A stretch of 64,000 bases of DNA. Source: Candidatus Rifleibacteriota bacterium (GTDB lineage Bacteria; Muiribacteriota; Ozemobacteria; Ozemobacterales; Ozemobacteraceae). The notes beneath the pieces were generated by a model. The model saw only the letters and a list, made by a program, of their open reading frames with translations, did not search any database and was not told the DNA's origin. This document shows positions 53,317 through 63,600 of the stretch, in pieces (within the stretch, counting starts at the first letter, position 1; each line of letters starts with the position of its first letter). Location of the stretch: NCBI GenBank assembly GCA_015233565.1, contig JADFXM010000001.1:124001-188000 (forward strand). The letters run 5' to 3'. The position numbers were made by a program, and so were the translations under genes.

Positions 53317-53826
53317 ATGATCAAACCCAGACTAATACCGATAAAGTTGAAATTGAGGGAATTGTTTCCCTTTTTTTTCCTTTGCCTTTTATTTGTAACG
53401 GGTTGCTTGGAAAAAACTATCTTTCCTGCTGCTTTGATTGAGGTGACCGGGGTTACCCCCTTTGATATAAAATGGACGGTTGCTTCCGATACAACGACTC
53501 TTCCCACCGCAGTGATTGCTTTAAAGTCGGAAAGCGGTGTTCCGTCAAATATTATTTCCTATTCAATTTCCTATTACACACTTTCCGGAGACCCCGTTCC
53601 CGAATTGAGGATTGAAGAGACACCCATGAATTTTTTTGTGACTGCCAATACGGCAGTAAGTGTTACTTTGAGTCCATATACCACAAGAGTAGTGGATTTC
53701 TTTTCCAAAACGACGGCTAATGTTTCACCTCTGAAAGTTTCAATACTGTTGACCATTAAAGATGTCAATGGAAACATCATAACCCGTGAAGCTTATTGTC
53801 AGCTATATAGGCCAGTAAGTATTTAG
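53317..53826 (+). CDS. Lipoprotein of the pilus cluster, unknown function
   Basis: 169 residues from the ATG at 53317; an in-frame TTG at 53293 has no better ribosome site. A signal sequence ends in the lipobox LFVTGC. The mature part is beta-rich with an immunoglobulin-like look (VTGVTPFDIKWTVASD, VSVTLSPYTTRVVDFFSK). A role as pilotin for the secretin, or as an assembly factor, is possible from context but nothing in sequence proves it. Confidence 0.7.
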   Translation: MIKPRLIPIKLKLRELFPFFFLCLLFVTGCLEKTIFPAALIEVTGVTPFDIKWTVASDTTTLPTAVIALKSESGVPSNIISYSISYYTLSGDPVPELRIEETPMNFFVTANTAVSVTLSPYTTRVVDFFSKTTANVSPLKVSILLTIKDVNGNIITREAYCQLYRPVSI

Positions 53827-54186
53827 CCCGAAGTTCCCGAGTGAAAAAGCCCTCTTGTTATGACCTGAAGCCAAAAAGAAGCCTTTTTTGCCTGCTTTTT
53901 CTGTCCATGTAAATTTGACGCCTGAAAATAGCATTTGAAGATGGTTTCAATGGTTTTCCTGCTGTCCAGTAAAAACCGTCTGAAAAATGCCTTAAATTCG
54001 TTTACAGATCAGGATTTCAATAGATTTTGCGTCCGGAACTTCGGTTTAGCCGTAAATTCTTAGAATTCCATCGGGGTTTACAAATACCTAATTTTGTTGG
54101 TGCACAAAATTTAGGTATTACCTTATTTAATAATGGATCGATGCCGATAGAGGAAGTGGACTATTGTCGTTTTGGGAAGTGGGAGA
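53827..54186. other. Gene-free leader before the secretin with an operator-like palindrome
   Basis: 360 bases. It ends with the long inverted repeat at 54083-54119 ahead of the secretin start. CGAAGTTCC at 53830 and its complement GGAACTTCG at 54044 could also pair over a distance. No small gene with a ribosome site is visible. Confidence 0.5.
54083..54119. promoter_or_regulatory. Hairpin or operator upstream of pilQ
   Basis: AATACCTAATTTTGT (54083-54097) pairs with ACAAAATTTAGGTATT (54104-54119) with a single bulge, loop of six. No T-run follows, and it lies about 70 bases before the secretin ATG, so a protein-binding site or a structured mRNA leader is more likely than a terminator. Confidence 0.55.
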
Positions 54187-56247
54187 ATGTCATTTCCTCG
54201 TAAATCTTGGGTTATTGCATTTCTTTTATCGGCCATGATTCTAGGGTATGGCCGTGAAGAACACGTTGAAGCATGGTCGCTATTTGGTTCTTCACAGCCC
54301 AGTAGACGACCTATAAGAATTATCAACCCATCAATTAAAAAAGAATCGGATTCGGCAGGGGTTGATAGTAGCCTTCCAACGGTCCAGAATCCAGCTGGTG
54401 AAATGGCCAGAGAGCCTTCGAAGTCTCTGGATTCACTTGGTTCGTTAAATAACTCCCCTATTCTCAAGCATGAATTGCCCAAACTTAACGATAACGAGTC
54501 AGCTAAATTTTTTAGCGAAATGGCCGATGTTGATTTTGCAGCAGCTTCAGCCCGGATTTCCTCGGCAAGTCCTACTCTTGGGTCATCTGGAACACTTATG
54601 CTTCCGGGGCCATCTTCTTTAAACCTTCCTCCGATCACACAAGCTTCGTCACTATCTTTGGAATCACCAGTAAAAGAGGAATCCCCGGAAAATACGGAAT
54701 TTTCCGGGCAAACCAGTACAAGTCAAAGTTTTAAGTTGCCGAAAGAAATGAACAAGATGATCAAGGATGTTGATTTTCGGGAAACGGATGTAAAAGACGC
54801 TTTGAGAGGCCTGGGGAATCAAATTGATTTGAATATGTTGATAGATAACGATATTACTGGGCCGATAACGATCCATTTTGTTAGTATTACTTTTGAAGAA
54901 GCGTTTAAAATGATAATGAGAAGTCAAAAATTGGCCTTTTTATGGGAAGGGAAAATTTTAAGATTAATTCGAGCTGAAAATGCCCCTCCTGTGACAGCGA
55001 TATTTAAAATTCAAAACTCGAATGCTGCCAAGATTAAAGAAATAATCGATAAAATGTTAACCCCGCAAAGAGGCAGTTCGGAAGTAGACCTTCGGACGAA
55101 TGCGATAATAGTGAAAGATACTCCTGAATGTATTGAAAGTATCAGAGAAATGCTAGGTAAAATAGATGTCAAGGAAAGCACTGTGGTGGTTCAGACCAAA
55201 CCTGTAACCGAGGTTTTTTACCTTGATTATGTTGATGCTTCCAATCTGAGAGAGCCGATAGCCATGATAGCCCCAGAAGCTAAAATTCAGGCTTATTCTT
55301 CTTCACAAGCTTCAACAGCTGGTGCTTCCGGAGGGGCTGCGGGCGGACGACAGGACATGATGATAATAACTGACGCACAGTCTAATCTTGAAAAAATCAG
55401 GGAATTAATTGGGAAACTGGATGTTGCTCCGACACAAGTAATTATTGATGCCCATATTTACGAAATTAATCTAAATGAGGAAGAAAGACTTGGAGTGAAC
55501 TGGCAAAAACAGATTCCAATTCCCGGTACTACCGACAATGTTTTTAACATGTCGATATCTCCTGAAGATTCAACTGCAGGAGGAACAGGAGTTTTCAGAT
55601 TCGGGACACTGAATGTGAATCAGTTTACAGCACTTCTGGCAATGCTTCAAACCAAAAACTTCGCAAAAGTGCTTTCCAACCCAGTTATTACGACTCTGAA
55701 TAACAAAAAAGCCAATATAACTGTTGGTCAGGCTATTCCATATGTTTCCGGATCTACTACGGATGTAAACGGCCAGGTTACGAGCCAGATAGCCCAGGCA
55801 AATGCAAATATTGTTCTGGATGTTACTCCTTCGGTAACAGGAAATGATGAAGTTTTCCTGGATATCAAGCCAACGATAACAAGTGTATTAGGTTTTACAT
55901 CACTTGGGGGAAATTCGACTCCAAATTTAAGTAATCGAAGTGCCATCACTCAGGTAATTGTAAGGAACAATCACACAATTGTCATTGGTGGAATGATAAA
56001 AACGGATAAAAGTGATACTATTAACAAAGTCCCAATTTTAGGTGATTTACCAGGAATTGGCAAATTGTTTCAGAAAAAGGACATAATTGAAACCCGAACA
56101 GAATTGATAATATTTATTACTCCACATATTATTCGCAATTTAAAAAATTCTGAATTAGCAACGAAAAAGATTGAAATGGAAAACTCCTTAGCTAAAAAAC
56201 AACCCAGTACAAAACCAAAAAATATGGTAAAAAAACTTTCGAAATAA
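54187..56247 (+). CDS. pilQ: Type IV pilus / type II secretin
   Basis: 686 residues from the ATG at 54187 with GGGAAGTGGGAG upstream. A signal peptide (SWVIAFLLSAMILGYG) and a Ser/Pro-rich linker precede an STN-type N0 domain (VDFRETDVKDALRGLG, ISFEEAF-like stretch), then N1/N2 domains (FKIQNSNAAKIKEIIDKML; LDYVDASNLREPIAMIA). The C-terminal secretin domain has LSNPVITTLNNKKANITVGQ and the closing signature HTIVIGGMIKTDK, VPILGDLPGIGKLF, ELIIFITPHII. It forms the outer-membrane ring through which the pilus exits. Its presence is the best evidence for an outer membrane. Confidence 0.94.
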   Translation: MSFPRKSWVIAFLLSAMILGYGREEHVEAWSLFGSSQPSRRPIRIINPSIKKESDSAGVDSSLPTVQNPAGEMAREPSKSLDSLGSLNNSPILKHELPKLNDNESAKFFSEMADVDFAAASARISSASPTLGSSGTLMLPGPSSLNLPPITQASSLSLESPVKEESPENTEFSGQTSTSQSFKLPKEMNKMIKDVDFRETDVKDALRGLGNQIDLNMLIDNDITGPITIHFVSITFEEAFKMIMRSQKLAFLWEGKILRLIRAENAPPVTAIFKIQNSNAAKIKEIIDKMLTPQRGSSEVDLRTNAIIVKDTPECIESIREMLGKIDVKESTVVVQTKPVTEVFYLDYVDASNLREPIAMIAPEAKIQAYSSSQASTAGASGGAAGGRQDMMIITDAQSNLEKIRELIGKLDVAPTQVIIDAHIYEINLNEEERLGVNWQKQIPIPGTTDNVFNMSISPEDSTAGGTGVFRFGTLNVNQFTALLAMLQTKNFAKVLSNPVITTLNNKKANITVGQAIPYVSGSTTDVNGQVTSQIAQANANIVLDVTPSVTGNDEVFLDIKPTITSVLGFTSLGGNSTPNLSNRSAITQVIVRNNHTIVIGGMIKTDKSDTINKVPILGDLPGIGKLFQKKDIIETRTELIIFITPHIIRNLKNSELATKKIEMENSLAKKQPSTKPKNMVKKLSK

Positions 56248-56268
56248 ATAAAAAAATGCTTTCATCTA

Positions 56269-56297
56269 TTGACAGGCGGTTTTACACGTACTAATAT
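56269..56297 (+). promoter_or_regulatory. Consensus sigma-70 promoter of the SH3 protein gene
   Basis: A perfect TTGACA (56269-56274) and TAATAT (56292-56297) with a 17-base spacer. Transcription would start near 56304 and meet a GGGGGG ribosome site before the ATG at 56356. Confidence 0.65.
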
Positions 56298-56355
56298 CGA
56301 TATTACATTTTGTAAATGTTTTTGGTATTAATTATTTGCCAACAGGGGGGATGAT

Positions 56356-57339
56356 ATGAAAAAGATAAGGTTGATTTTGATCCTGATAATTATGCTATCC
56401 ATAACCGTTCTAGGGCTATTTTTGGGAAAACAAGTCTTCAGTTCGCTTGAAAACAGAGGGTATGCTGCTTCCAAGCCTACCACCCCTCAGCCGACTAATA
56501 TGGTAGCTGCTCCGGAGACTTCAGTCCAAACGGATGGGAATCCGCAAAATGCTCCAGCCCCTTTGAATTCACAAAATGTAAAAGTCTCTGTTCCGGCAAA
56601 TTTTTCGGCTCCAGCAAATTCAAATTTACCTAAGAGTTTCTCGGAAAGCAACCCGAATGTGTCTTCACCTATTACGCAGATGGCTGCAGGGACGAATGCA
56701 TCTTCAGCTGCCACGATTGGGAAACCCGACGACAAGCCTTGGAGCCCTGCGAGTGGAACAAAATGGGTTGCCTATATTGCGACTAAAGGTGTAAATGTTC
56801 GTGATGGTCCAAATCTCGAGAGCAAACAGATCTTTCGACTCCTTCAGGGAACCAGAGGAACAGTTCAAGAAAGACGAAGCGGTTGGACCAAAGTAAAATG
56901 GGATTTTAACAAGAAAATTGGTTGGGTCAGGGATGACCTTCTTACCCAGGGTCCTTTGGAGGTCATGCTTGGGTTGATGACTCCAAATGGAAAAATTGCA
57001 TCTGCTCCTACAAGCGAAGCCATTCAAGCTGCTGCAAAAAAAGCAGCCCAAATGGCGGATTCGATAAGTGTTGCAGTGGCTAAACCGGCACTTCCCTCTG
57101 AAACTGTAAAAGGGTTTACTAGCGGAAAACTCCCGAAAGAAGCGGTGATTGTAGCTGATCCATTTGCTAAAGTCAGAGTTTCTCCAAATCCTAAAGCCGA
57201 AAAAGTTGGCAAAATTGCCAAAGGGATGACCGTTTCAATAAAAAACTTCCAGCAAGTTGGCCCCTATCAATGGTTTGAAATAATTTATTCGAATGGAAAG
57301 AAAAGCGGCTGGACTCGAGAAGACAATTTAAAATTTTAG
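56356..57339 (+). CDS. Anchored protein with two bacterial SH3 domains
   Basis: 327 residues. An N-terminal TM or signal anchor (LILILIIMLSITVLGLFLG) and a long Pro/Ser/Asn linker precede two SH3b domains. The first is near residues 135-195 (TKGVNVRDGPNLESKQIFRL, GWTKVKWDFNKKIGWVRDD) and the second near 255-327 (FAKVRVSPNPKAEKVGKIAK, WFEIIYSNGKKSGWTRED). Such domains often bind peptidoglycan peptides. Placed just after pilQ with its own strong promoter, it may help fix the secretin to the wall. Its stop overlaps the convergent gene by four bases. Confidence 0.82.
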   Translation: MKKIRLILILIIMLSITVLGLFLGKQVFSSLENRGYAASKPTTPQPTNMVAAPETSVQTDGNPQNAPAPLNSQNVKVSVPANFSAPANSNLPKSFSESNPNVSSPITQMAAGTNASSAATIGKPDDKPWSPASGTKWVAYIATKGVNVRDGPNLESKQIFRLLQGTRGTVQERRSGWTKVKWDFNKKIGWVRDDLLTQGPLEVMLGLMTPNGKIASAPTSEAIQAAAKKAAQMADSISVAVAKPALPSETVKGFTSGKLPKEAVIVADPFAKVRVSPNPKAEKVGKIAKGMTVSIKNFQQVGPYQWFEIIYSNGKKSGWTREDNLKF

Positions 57340-58040
57340 GGAAGCTTGAAAACCACTGTTGAAAAGGGTGGAGTTGTTTGATAGTGTTCTTGAACTTCTT
57401 CAATTGGAGTGCAGACAAACGAAATTACTGTTTTTTGTCGTCTGAATCTGAATTTTTCGATTGTCCAGTTTCCTAAAATGGTTGTCTTCAGAAAGAATTT
57501 CACCTCAAGATCTTCTTTCCCTGGGCAAATTAAAACCAACTCCCGATCAGTCTTAGAAGTCATTTCATCGCTTTTTATCGAAATTTTTGTCGTTCCAATC
57601 TGGATATTTTCACGATTTCGCTTGTTGATCAACCCATCTTTAATTGTTCCTAGAAGTAATATTACATCCTGGACCTGAAGTTGGTTTTCACCATCGATAC
57701 CCTCAAACGTTGAATAATAACTCTGAATTACTTTCGAATCTCCGGTTTTTTCAAAACTATAAACAAGACCGATACGCATTGAATAGTAAGTCCCTTTCTT
57801 TTCGGGGTCTTTTGCGCAGGCATGAAAAAAAGCTTGTTTGGTTGTTGCTGAAAGATTTTTAAAAAGAGAGATCGCACAACCTAAGTCTTCGAATCCTTTT
57901 TTAATTCCACCTCTAAATTGAGCATTTACTTGATAACCTTCCCACATTTCGCTTTGTGAATAGCAAGCAGATGTACAAAGAAGTAGAATGGAAAGAAATC
58001 TCAAAAGATTATTTTGAAGTGAAAATTCAATTTTTTTCAT
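57336..58040 (-). CDS. Exported protein, unknown function
   Basis: 234 residues from the ATG at 58040, which follows a GGAGGGCGAA box; an ATG at 58088 would add 16 residues before the signal peptide. The signal sequence NNLLRFLSILLLCTSAC may end in a weak lipobox (TSAC), so the protein could be a lipoprotein. The body shows mixed alpha/beta patterns (GTYYSMRIGLVYSFEKTGDS; DVILLLGTIKDGLINKRN) without a motif I know. Its 3' end overlaps that of the SH3 gene; it diverges from the HEAT-CheA pair. Confidence 0.7.
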   Translation of the reverse strand: MKKIEFSLQNNLLRFLSILLLCTSACYSQSEMWEGYQVNAQFRGGIKKGFEDLGCAISLFKNLSATTKQAFFHACAKDPEKKGTYYSMRIGLVYSFEKTGDSKVIQSYYSTFEGIDGENQLQVQDVILLLGTIKDGLINKRNRENIQIGTTKISIKSDEMTSKTDRELVLICPGKEDLEVKFFLKTTILGNWTIEKFRFRRQKTVISFVCTPIEEVQEHYQTTPPFSTVVFKLP

Positions 58041-58160
58041 TTCGCCCTCCATAAACTTGACTGGTTTATGATACACTTCCATAAACATTCGGGCAATTTT
58101 TATATCCTAAAGTGATTTTTAAAATTTTGCAGTAAGCTCTGTTGTATAGTGGAGTCTTGT

Positions 58161-60650
58161 GTGGAAAATTCTGTTTCAGAAAACGAACTGCTCCGGAAGC
58201 TAAAATCAGACAAGAGAAGTGTTAAACTGGACGCGATAATGCGTTTGTCCAAGCTTTCCAAATCTCGGTTGACTCAAAATGAACTTCGTAACTTAGCATC
58301 GGGAGGGGATCGGGAAATAGCTATGTATGCAGCTCTTGCCATTTCACGAATACAGGCGAGACTTGGAGAAAAAGAAGAATCTCCTCCGAAAGAGAGTTCT
58401 TTAAGAAATTCCCTGATAGCTCCTTTACCAACTGAAATTCCTGCGTTACTTGAAAAAATCAGATCAAATCCGGGGGATATTCCTTCCGAAGTGAGGTCAT
58501 TAGCCTCAGATTTTCTTGCTCGAAATGGCAATGAAACAGATAGTGAAATTGTTGGAGGATGGTTGGAAAATGCGGAGGGGATAGGTGTTTTTCCCTTAAT
58601 TGATTCGTTGGAAGCATTGTCCCCTATGATGCTTATAGACAAACTTCCAGGCTTGCTGTCATCATCTCATCCGCTTGTCAGAGGGCGGGCGATAAATGCT
58701 TTATACAGAATAGACCGTCAGGAAGCCTTAAATCATTTAACTGAGCTTCTGGTATCGAAAAACCCCGAAGAAAGATATGTTGGAATGATTCAGACGTTCC
58801 ATTTTCCATTCCCTGAAGTTAAAGAAATAATTCTTTCCTTGATTTCTCATGAAACGGATCGCGAAGTTTTGAATGCTGCTGAATCAGTGATTATTTCAAA
58901 TCCGGATATTGAGATTGCATTGAATATCTGGAGTTTGGCCGAAGTTTCCCCGAAACCTTTCAGTAAAAATCTTCTTAAGATTTTTAAATCACTCGCAATA
59001 TCCATTAAAGAGGCAGGGGTTTTGGAAACTGGCATCGATCCAGTGGAAGCGCTTCTTTGGGTGTGGAATCAGGAAAGGTTAAAAATTTTTGTCGAGGATT
59101 TGGAAATCCAGATTGTTACTGCCGATCAGGAAAAACGGAATGCAATCAAGGAATGGTTGACGAGAAACATTGGTTTACCTGAGGTTATAGCTTTTGTTGG
59201 AAAGCTGGCCTTGAATCCGTTGACCGAGGACATTGCACGTGATTTACTCCCTTCCCGGATTCAAATTGAAGATGAACCCGTAAAGAGTCCCTCGGGTCAA
59301 GAAACAGCAGATTTGGACAAACTTTCACAGAACGAAAAAATTTCCCTGCTCAAGAAATTAGACGAAAAAGGCTTTTTGGAACAAAATGATTGGCTTAGAA
59401 AAGAAGCCATTTCGGGGGAAGGTGAAGCAAGACGAAGAGCCATCAAGGCTTTTTCTCAATTTTCAAAAGAGCAGTCCGACGAAGAAATAGGTTGGAAAGC
59501 TCTTGAAAGCAAGAATCCCCTTATTTGCCAAAACGGTTTTTCTCTTTTGCAAAAACTAAATCCAAAAAAACTTTTTTCTTCTCTTCCAGAACTGATTAAA
59601 CGTCCGATTACAGGTAATTTGTACAAAATTATTGATTTCGCACTTACAGTCGACCGACAGACTGCGTCTAAGCTTGCTTTTGAGCAATTGTTATCCAAAG
59701 AATCGCTTCATCGTGCGATGATTTTGCCGGCACTTTTCTTTTTTCCTTTTGATTCAATTGCCGGGCCATTGCTGAGTTCATTGGAAATAGAATCCCATTC
59801 AGAGATTGCAGCAAAAATGATTCTGATCTTGATCACCAATCCGAGACAAAGTACTCTTGAACGGCTTGATACGATGAAAAACAAAGCCAATCCGGCAATC
59901 GATATTTTAATTGCTCAGGCAAGGATTGAACTGTTCGATAGTCTTTTATCTTTGAACCTGTACAAGTCTCCGGCTGCAAAAAAAGAAACTGAAAAGTCCT
60001 CTATTGAGAAACTTCCTCAAAAGAGCATTTCTCAATCAGAGCCTCCTTCCAGGGAAATTCCCCGACAAAAGGCAAATGATGATAAACCCTCTACAGAAAA
60101 GGTAATACAGAAATCTTCAACTTCAATTGCAACCAAACCCTATTCAATTTACAAAATTCGTGATGAAATTCGAAAACAGAAGGAATCAGCCTGGAGATCA
60201 CCATCTCTCTCCGGGATTCCAACAAATTGGTTGGGCAGAATTGATTGGAAGAGCGCCTTGTTATTTGGCTTTTCACTCGCACTTCTCGCCCTCATTCCGA
60301 TTTCATTTCTTAAGAAGTCTTCCGAGAGTTCCAGCAACGTAAGTTCCAGCAGCGCAAGTAATCCCCGACGAGAGTTCCCGGAAGATAATTATTTTGAAAA
60401 AAAAGCAAGCACTGAAATCGACACAGGCTTTATTCTAGGACGTGTAGCAAAAGTTGAAGGAATTGTAACCGGGACTTTTGATAAAGGACTTGTTCGATTT
60501 TCTTATGGGAAAACAGTTCTCCTGATAAAATCTTCCAAATCATTTCCCAAACTTTCGGTTGGTGATAAAGCTGTGATGGAGATTTTGCCCTATCGAAAAC
60601 TCAATACCGGTGAAATTCTCGCAGATGGATATTCTGCCAACTTAAGGTAA
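58161..60650 (+). CDS. Membrane-anchored HEAT protein, paralogue 3
   Basis: 829 residues from a GTG at 58161, six bases after GGAG; a GTG at 58149 is also in frame. It shares the layout of the protein at 35345: helical repeats (EALNHLTELLVSKNPEERY, FHFPFPEVKEIILSLI, IGLPEVIAFVGKLALNP), a Ser/Pro/Lys-rich linker, one TM segment (ALLFGFSLALLALIPISFL, near residue 710) and a small end domain (ILGRVAKVEGIVTGTFDKGL, LSVGDKAVMEILPYRKLN). The CheA-like gene starts two bases after its stop, so they are co-transcribed and probably work together. Confidence 0.82.
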   Translation: MENSVSENELLRKLKSDKRSVKLDAIMRLSKLSKSRLTQNELRNLASGGDREIAMYAALAISRIQARLGEKEESPPKESSLRNSLIAPLPTEIPALLEKIRSNPGDIPSEVRSLASDFLARNGNETDSEIVGGWLENAEGIGVFPLIDSLEALSPMMLIDKLPGLLSSSHPLVRGRAINALYRIDRQEALNHLTELLVSKNPEERYVGMIQTFHFPFPEVKEIILSLISHETDREVLNAAESVIISNPDIEIALNIWSLAEVSPKPFSKNLLKIFKSLAISIKEAGVLETGIDPVEALLWVWNQERLKIFVEDLEIQIVTADQEKRNAIKEWLTRNIGLPEVIAFVGKLALNPLTEDIARDLLPSRIQIEDEPVKSPSGQETADLDKLSQNEKISLLKKLDEKGFLEQNDWLRKEAISGEGEARRRAIKAFSQFSKEQSDEEIGWKALESKNPLICQNGFSLLQKLNPKKLFSSLPELIKRPITGNLYKIIDFALTVDRQTASKLAFEQLLSKESLHRAMILPALFFFPFDSIAGPLLSSLEIESHSEIAAKMILILITNPRQSTLERLDTMKNKANPAIDILIAQARIELFDSLLSLNLYKSPAAKKETEKSSIEKLPQKSISQSEPPSREIPRQKANDDKPSTEKVIQKSSTSIATKPYSIYKIRDEIRKQKESAWRSPSLSGIPTNWLGRIDWKSALLFGFSLALLALIPISFLKKSSESSSNVSSSSASNPRREFPEDNYFEKKASTEIDTGFILGRVAKVEGIVTGTFDKGLVRFSYGKTVLLIKSSKSFPKLSVGDKAVMEILPYRKLNTGEILADGYSANLR

Positions 60651-60652
60651 AA

Positions 60653-63600
60653 ATGGAAATTGAAGATTCAGTTCTGAATTCATTCGTAAATGAATCCCGG
60701 GAACATCTCGAGGTCATTGAAAAAGAGTTTCTTCACCTAGAGCAGAATCTCGAAAATCCTGATAATGAGATTGTTGATAGTATTTTTCGGGCAGTACATA
60801 CCCTGAAAAGTTCTGCGTCTGCACTGGGCTTTTCAAAGATTGCTTATTTGTCCCATGAAATTGAAAATATTCTGACTTTTTTAAGAGAGAAGTGTTTAAA
60901 ACCAGAACCTGAAGTAGTTGACACGCTTTTAGAAGGTCTGGATTTGTTACGAGCTCAGCTTGATGATCCTCTTAATTGTGAGGAAATTGAAACCGGTGAT
61001 ATTCTAATCAGATTGAGAAAGTTAGGAGATGAAGCTGCAAGAAATCTGGCTTCTCAAAAAGATCCATCGGAACTTCCTAAAGTTCAATTGGCTGATAATG
61101 ATAATAGGCTTACAATTTCTCCTGAGAAAGAGGACGAGATTTTTGCTTGGATTGAAAAAGTTGAAAGGCAACGTGAAAAAATCAATTTGATTGTCCAAGC
61201 TTTTCAAATATTTCGAAGTAGCCTACATGAGCTTATTGATAAAGGTAGTCTTGCTGGGTCTGATTTTTTCCTGGGTTTAAGTGAAAAGTTCGAAGAATTG
61301 GTGGAGCCAGCCTCATTTTTTAAACTGCAGAATGCCTTGAAGCTAGCTGCTCAATGTGAGGTTCTAATAAAAAAACTGGCCATGGGGAAACTGAGTGTTT
61401 CACTTGACCTGCAAAATGCTTTTCTTATGGTAACGGAAGCATTTTTAAAGGTTCTGGAGAATGTCAATGATGGTGAAACAGTTGACTTGGTTGATGTTTT
61501 TAAACGGCTTGAGACTTTTGAAAAAAATAGTGGTTTTCAAGCTCAACCTTCGGATCTGTTGGATCATCATTTAATTGAAGATTTTCTGGTTGAAGCTAAA
61601 AATCATCTTAGAACTATCGATGAATTTACCAATGAATGTTTGAGGAAACCTGAAAGAGAAGAAAACATTCCGAAAAGTGAGACCTACTTTCCGATTTTAC
61701 GTGCTCTCCATTCGATAAAGGGGGGAGCAGGATTTTTAGGTTTATCAATGATCAATCATCTAGCTCATGTTATGGAGTCAGTTTTTGCAAATCTGAAGAA
61801 TGAGGCGATTAAACCGAATAAAGACATTCTTCTCAGCATTACTCAAGGAGTTTTCGAACTGAGAGAAATGTTGGAGGATGTATATAAAAGTGGACAAAGA
61901 GATATTTCGCAGGTTTGCGAGAATTTAAAAGCAATTTGGGCTGGAAAGAAAATACGAAATAATAGTCTGAAGATTGATTTAAACTCGGACCTATTACCGG
62001 CACAAAAATCGGTTCTTGACCAAGTGGAAAAAGGAAATCTGCCTGGAGAAATAATTAGTAGGCAAATTCGAAATCAGGGACAATCAGGAAGTGGGGAATC
62101 TATACCAAGCTCCGGTTCGGAGACAATTCAGAGGCAGCAATCTGAGCCACAAATTTTGTTGGATTCCAAGCCGGAAAATTCTGAAAATCAAGGCCATTTA
62201 GAAGGACAAGGAAGCCAGGTTTCCTCGAGCGATCCTGGTTTGGAAAGGAACCTTAAGAAGAGTTTTACTGAAGCAGTTCGAATCAGCCTTGATACAATTG
62301 AAAAGCTCATGATGCTTGCCGGTGAGTTGGTTCTTATTCGAAACAGACAGCTTTTTGCGGTTGAGAAAGGGGAGATCATTTCAAGAAACGTGGTCCAAAA
62401 GTTGGACCATATTACCTCCACTCTCCAGGAAACCATTATGAAAACCAGAATGCAATCGATGGGTAGGGTTTTCAGTAAATTCCCGAGACTTGTGCGTGAT
62501 CTTGGAAGAAGATTCGGGAAACAGATCGAATTTGTTATTTCAGGAAATGAAGTTGAAATTGACAAGAACGTTTTGGATGGGCTTACTGACCCGCTTATCC
62601 ATCTTATTCGAAATAGCTGTGACCATGGCATTGAAAGGCCAGAAGAAAGAGCGGCCAGTGGAAAAATGCCAATTGGAAAAATCCTCTTGAAGGCTTATCA
62701 TGAGGGTGGTCAAATTGTGGTGCATGTACATGATGACGGAAGGGGCATTAATCCGGATATTATTGCGAAGAAAGCTGTTGAAAAAAAGTTTCGGACTGCC
62801 GAAGAAATTGCCCTTTTGTCTAGAAAAGAGCTTCTTTCCCTGATTTTTCTTCCTGGATTTTCAACTGCGGAAAATATTGGAGAAATATCAGGTCGGGGTG
62901 TTGGCATGGATGTAGTTAAATCGAACATTGAACGGATCGGGGGGCAAGTTGATTTCGAGAATTATCCTGAAAAGGGTTTGTCAGTAATTCTGCGCTTGCC
63001 AATTACGCTTGCGATTATTCCGTGTTTGATTATTAAATGTGGCTTTTTTAAATATGCAATTCCCAGATTCAATCTTCAAGAATTGATTTATCTTTTTGAC
63101 GAGGATGTTTACAAGAAGATCGAATATACATGCGAATTTGAAACATATCTTTTGAGGAATAATATTCTTCCCCTGGTACGATTATCAGAGATACTTTCCA
63201 ATTCGAAACCGCTGGATGAGAGAACCAGATGGAAAATTACCGAAAAGTATCGGCAAAAGGCCAAAGAAAACTATATTGACTATATCGAAGTTGTTAACAA
63301 TCCGGATTTACAAACGGGATATGGAAATTCCATGATTTTTGCAGTAATAAAAGCAGGAAAAGCAAGATATGGATTAGTTGTAGATGAGATAATAGGGGTT
63401 GAAGAAATAGTGGTAAGGCCCTTACATTCTGCACTTAATAATTGTGGGATATATTCCGGCGCTACCATAATGGGGGATGGCCAAGTAGCTTTAATTTTAG
63501 ACCTGGAGGGGATTGCCACCTATGCTGGTGTTTCAGGAGCGTCCATTGTTGAAAGAAAATCTGACACAGCAGCGGTCGAATTGCTTGAGGATAAACATTT

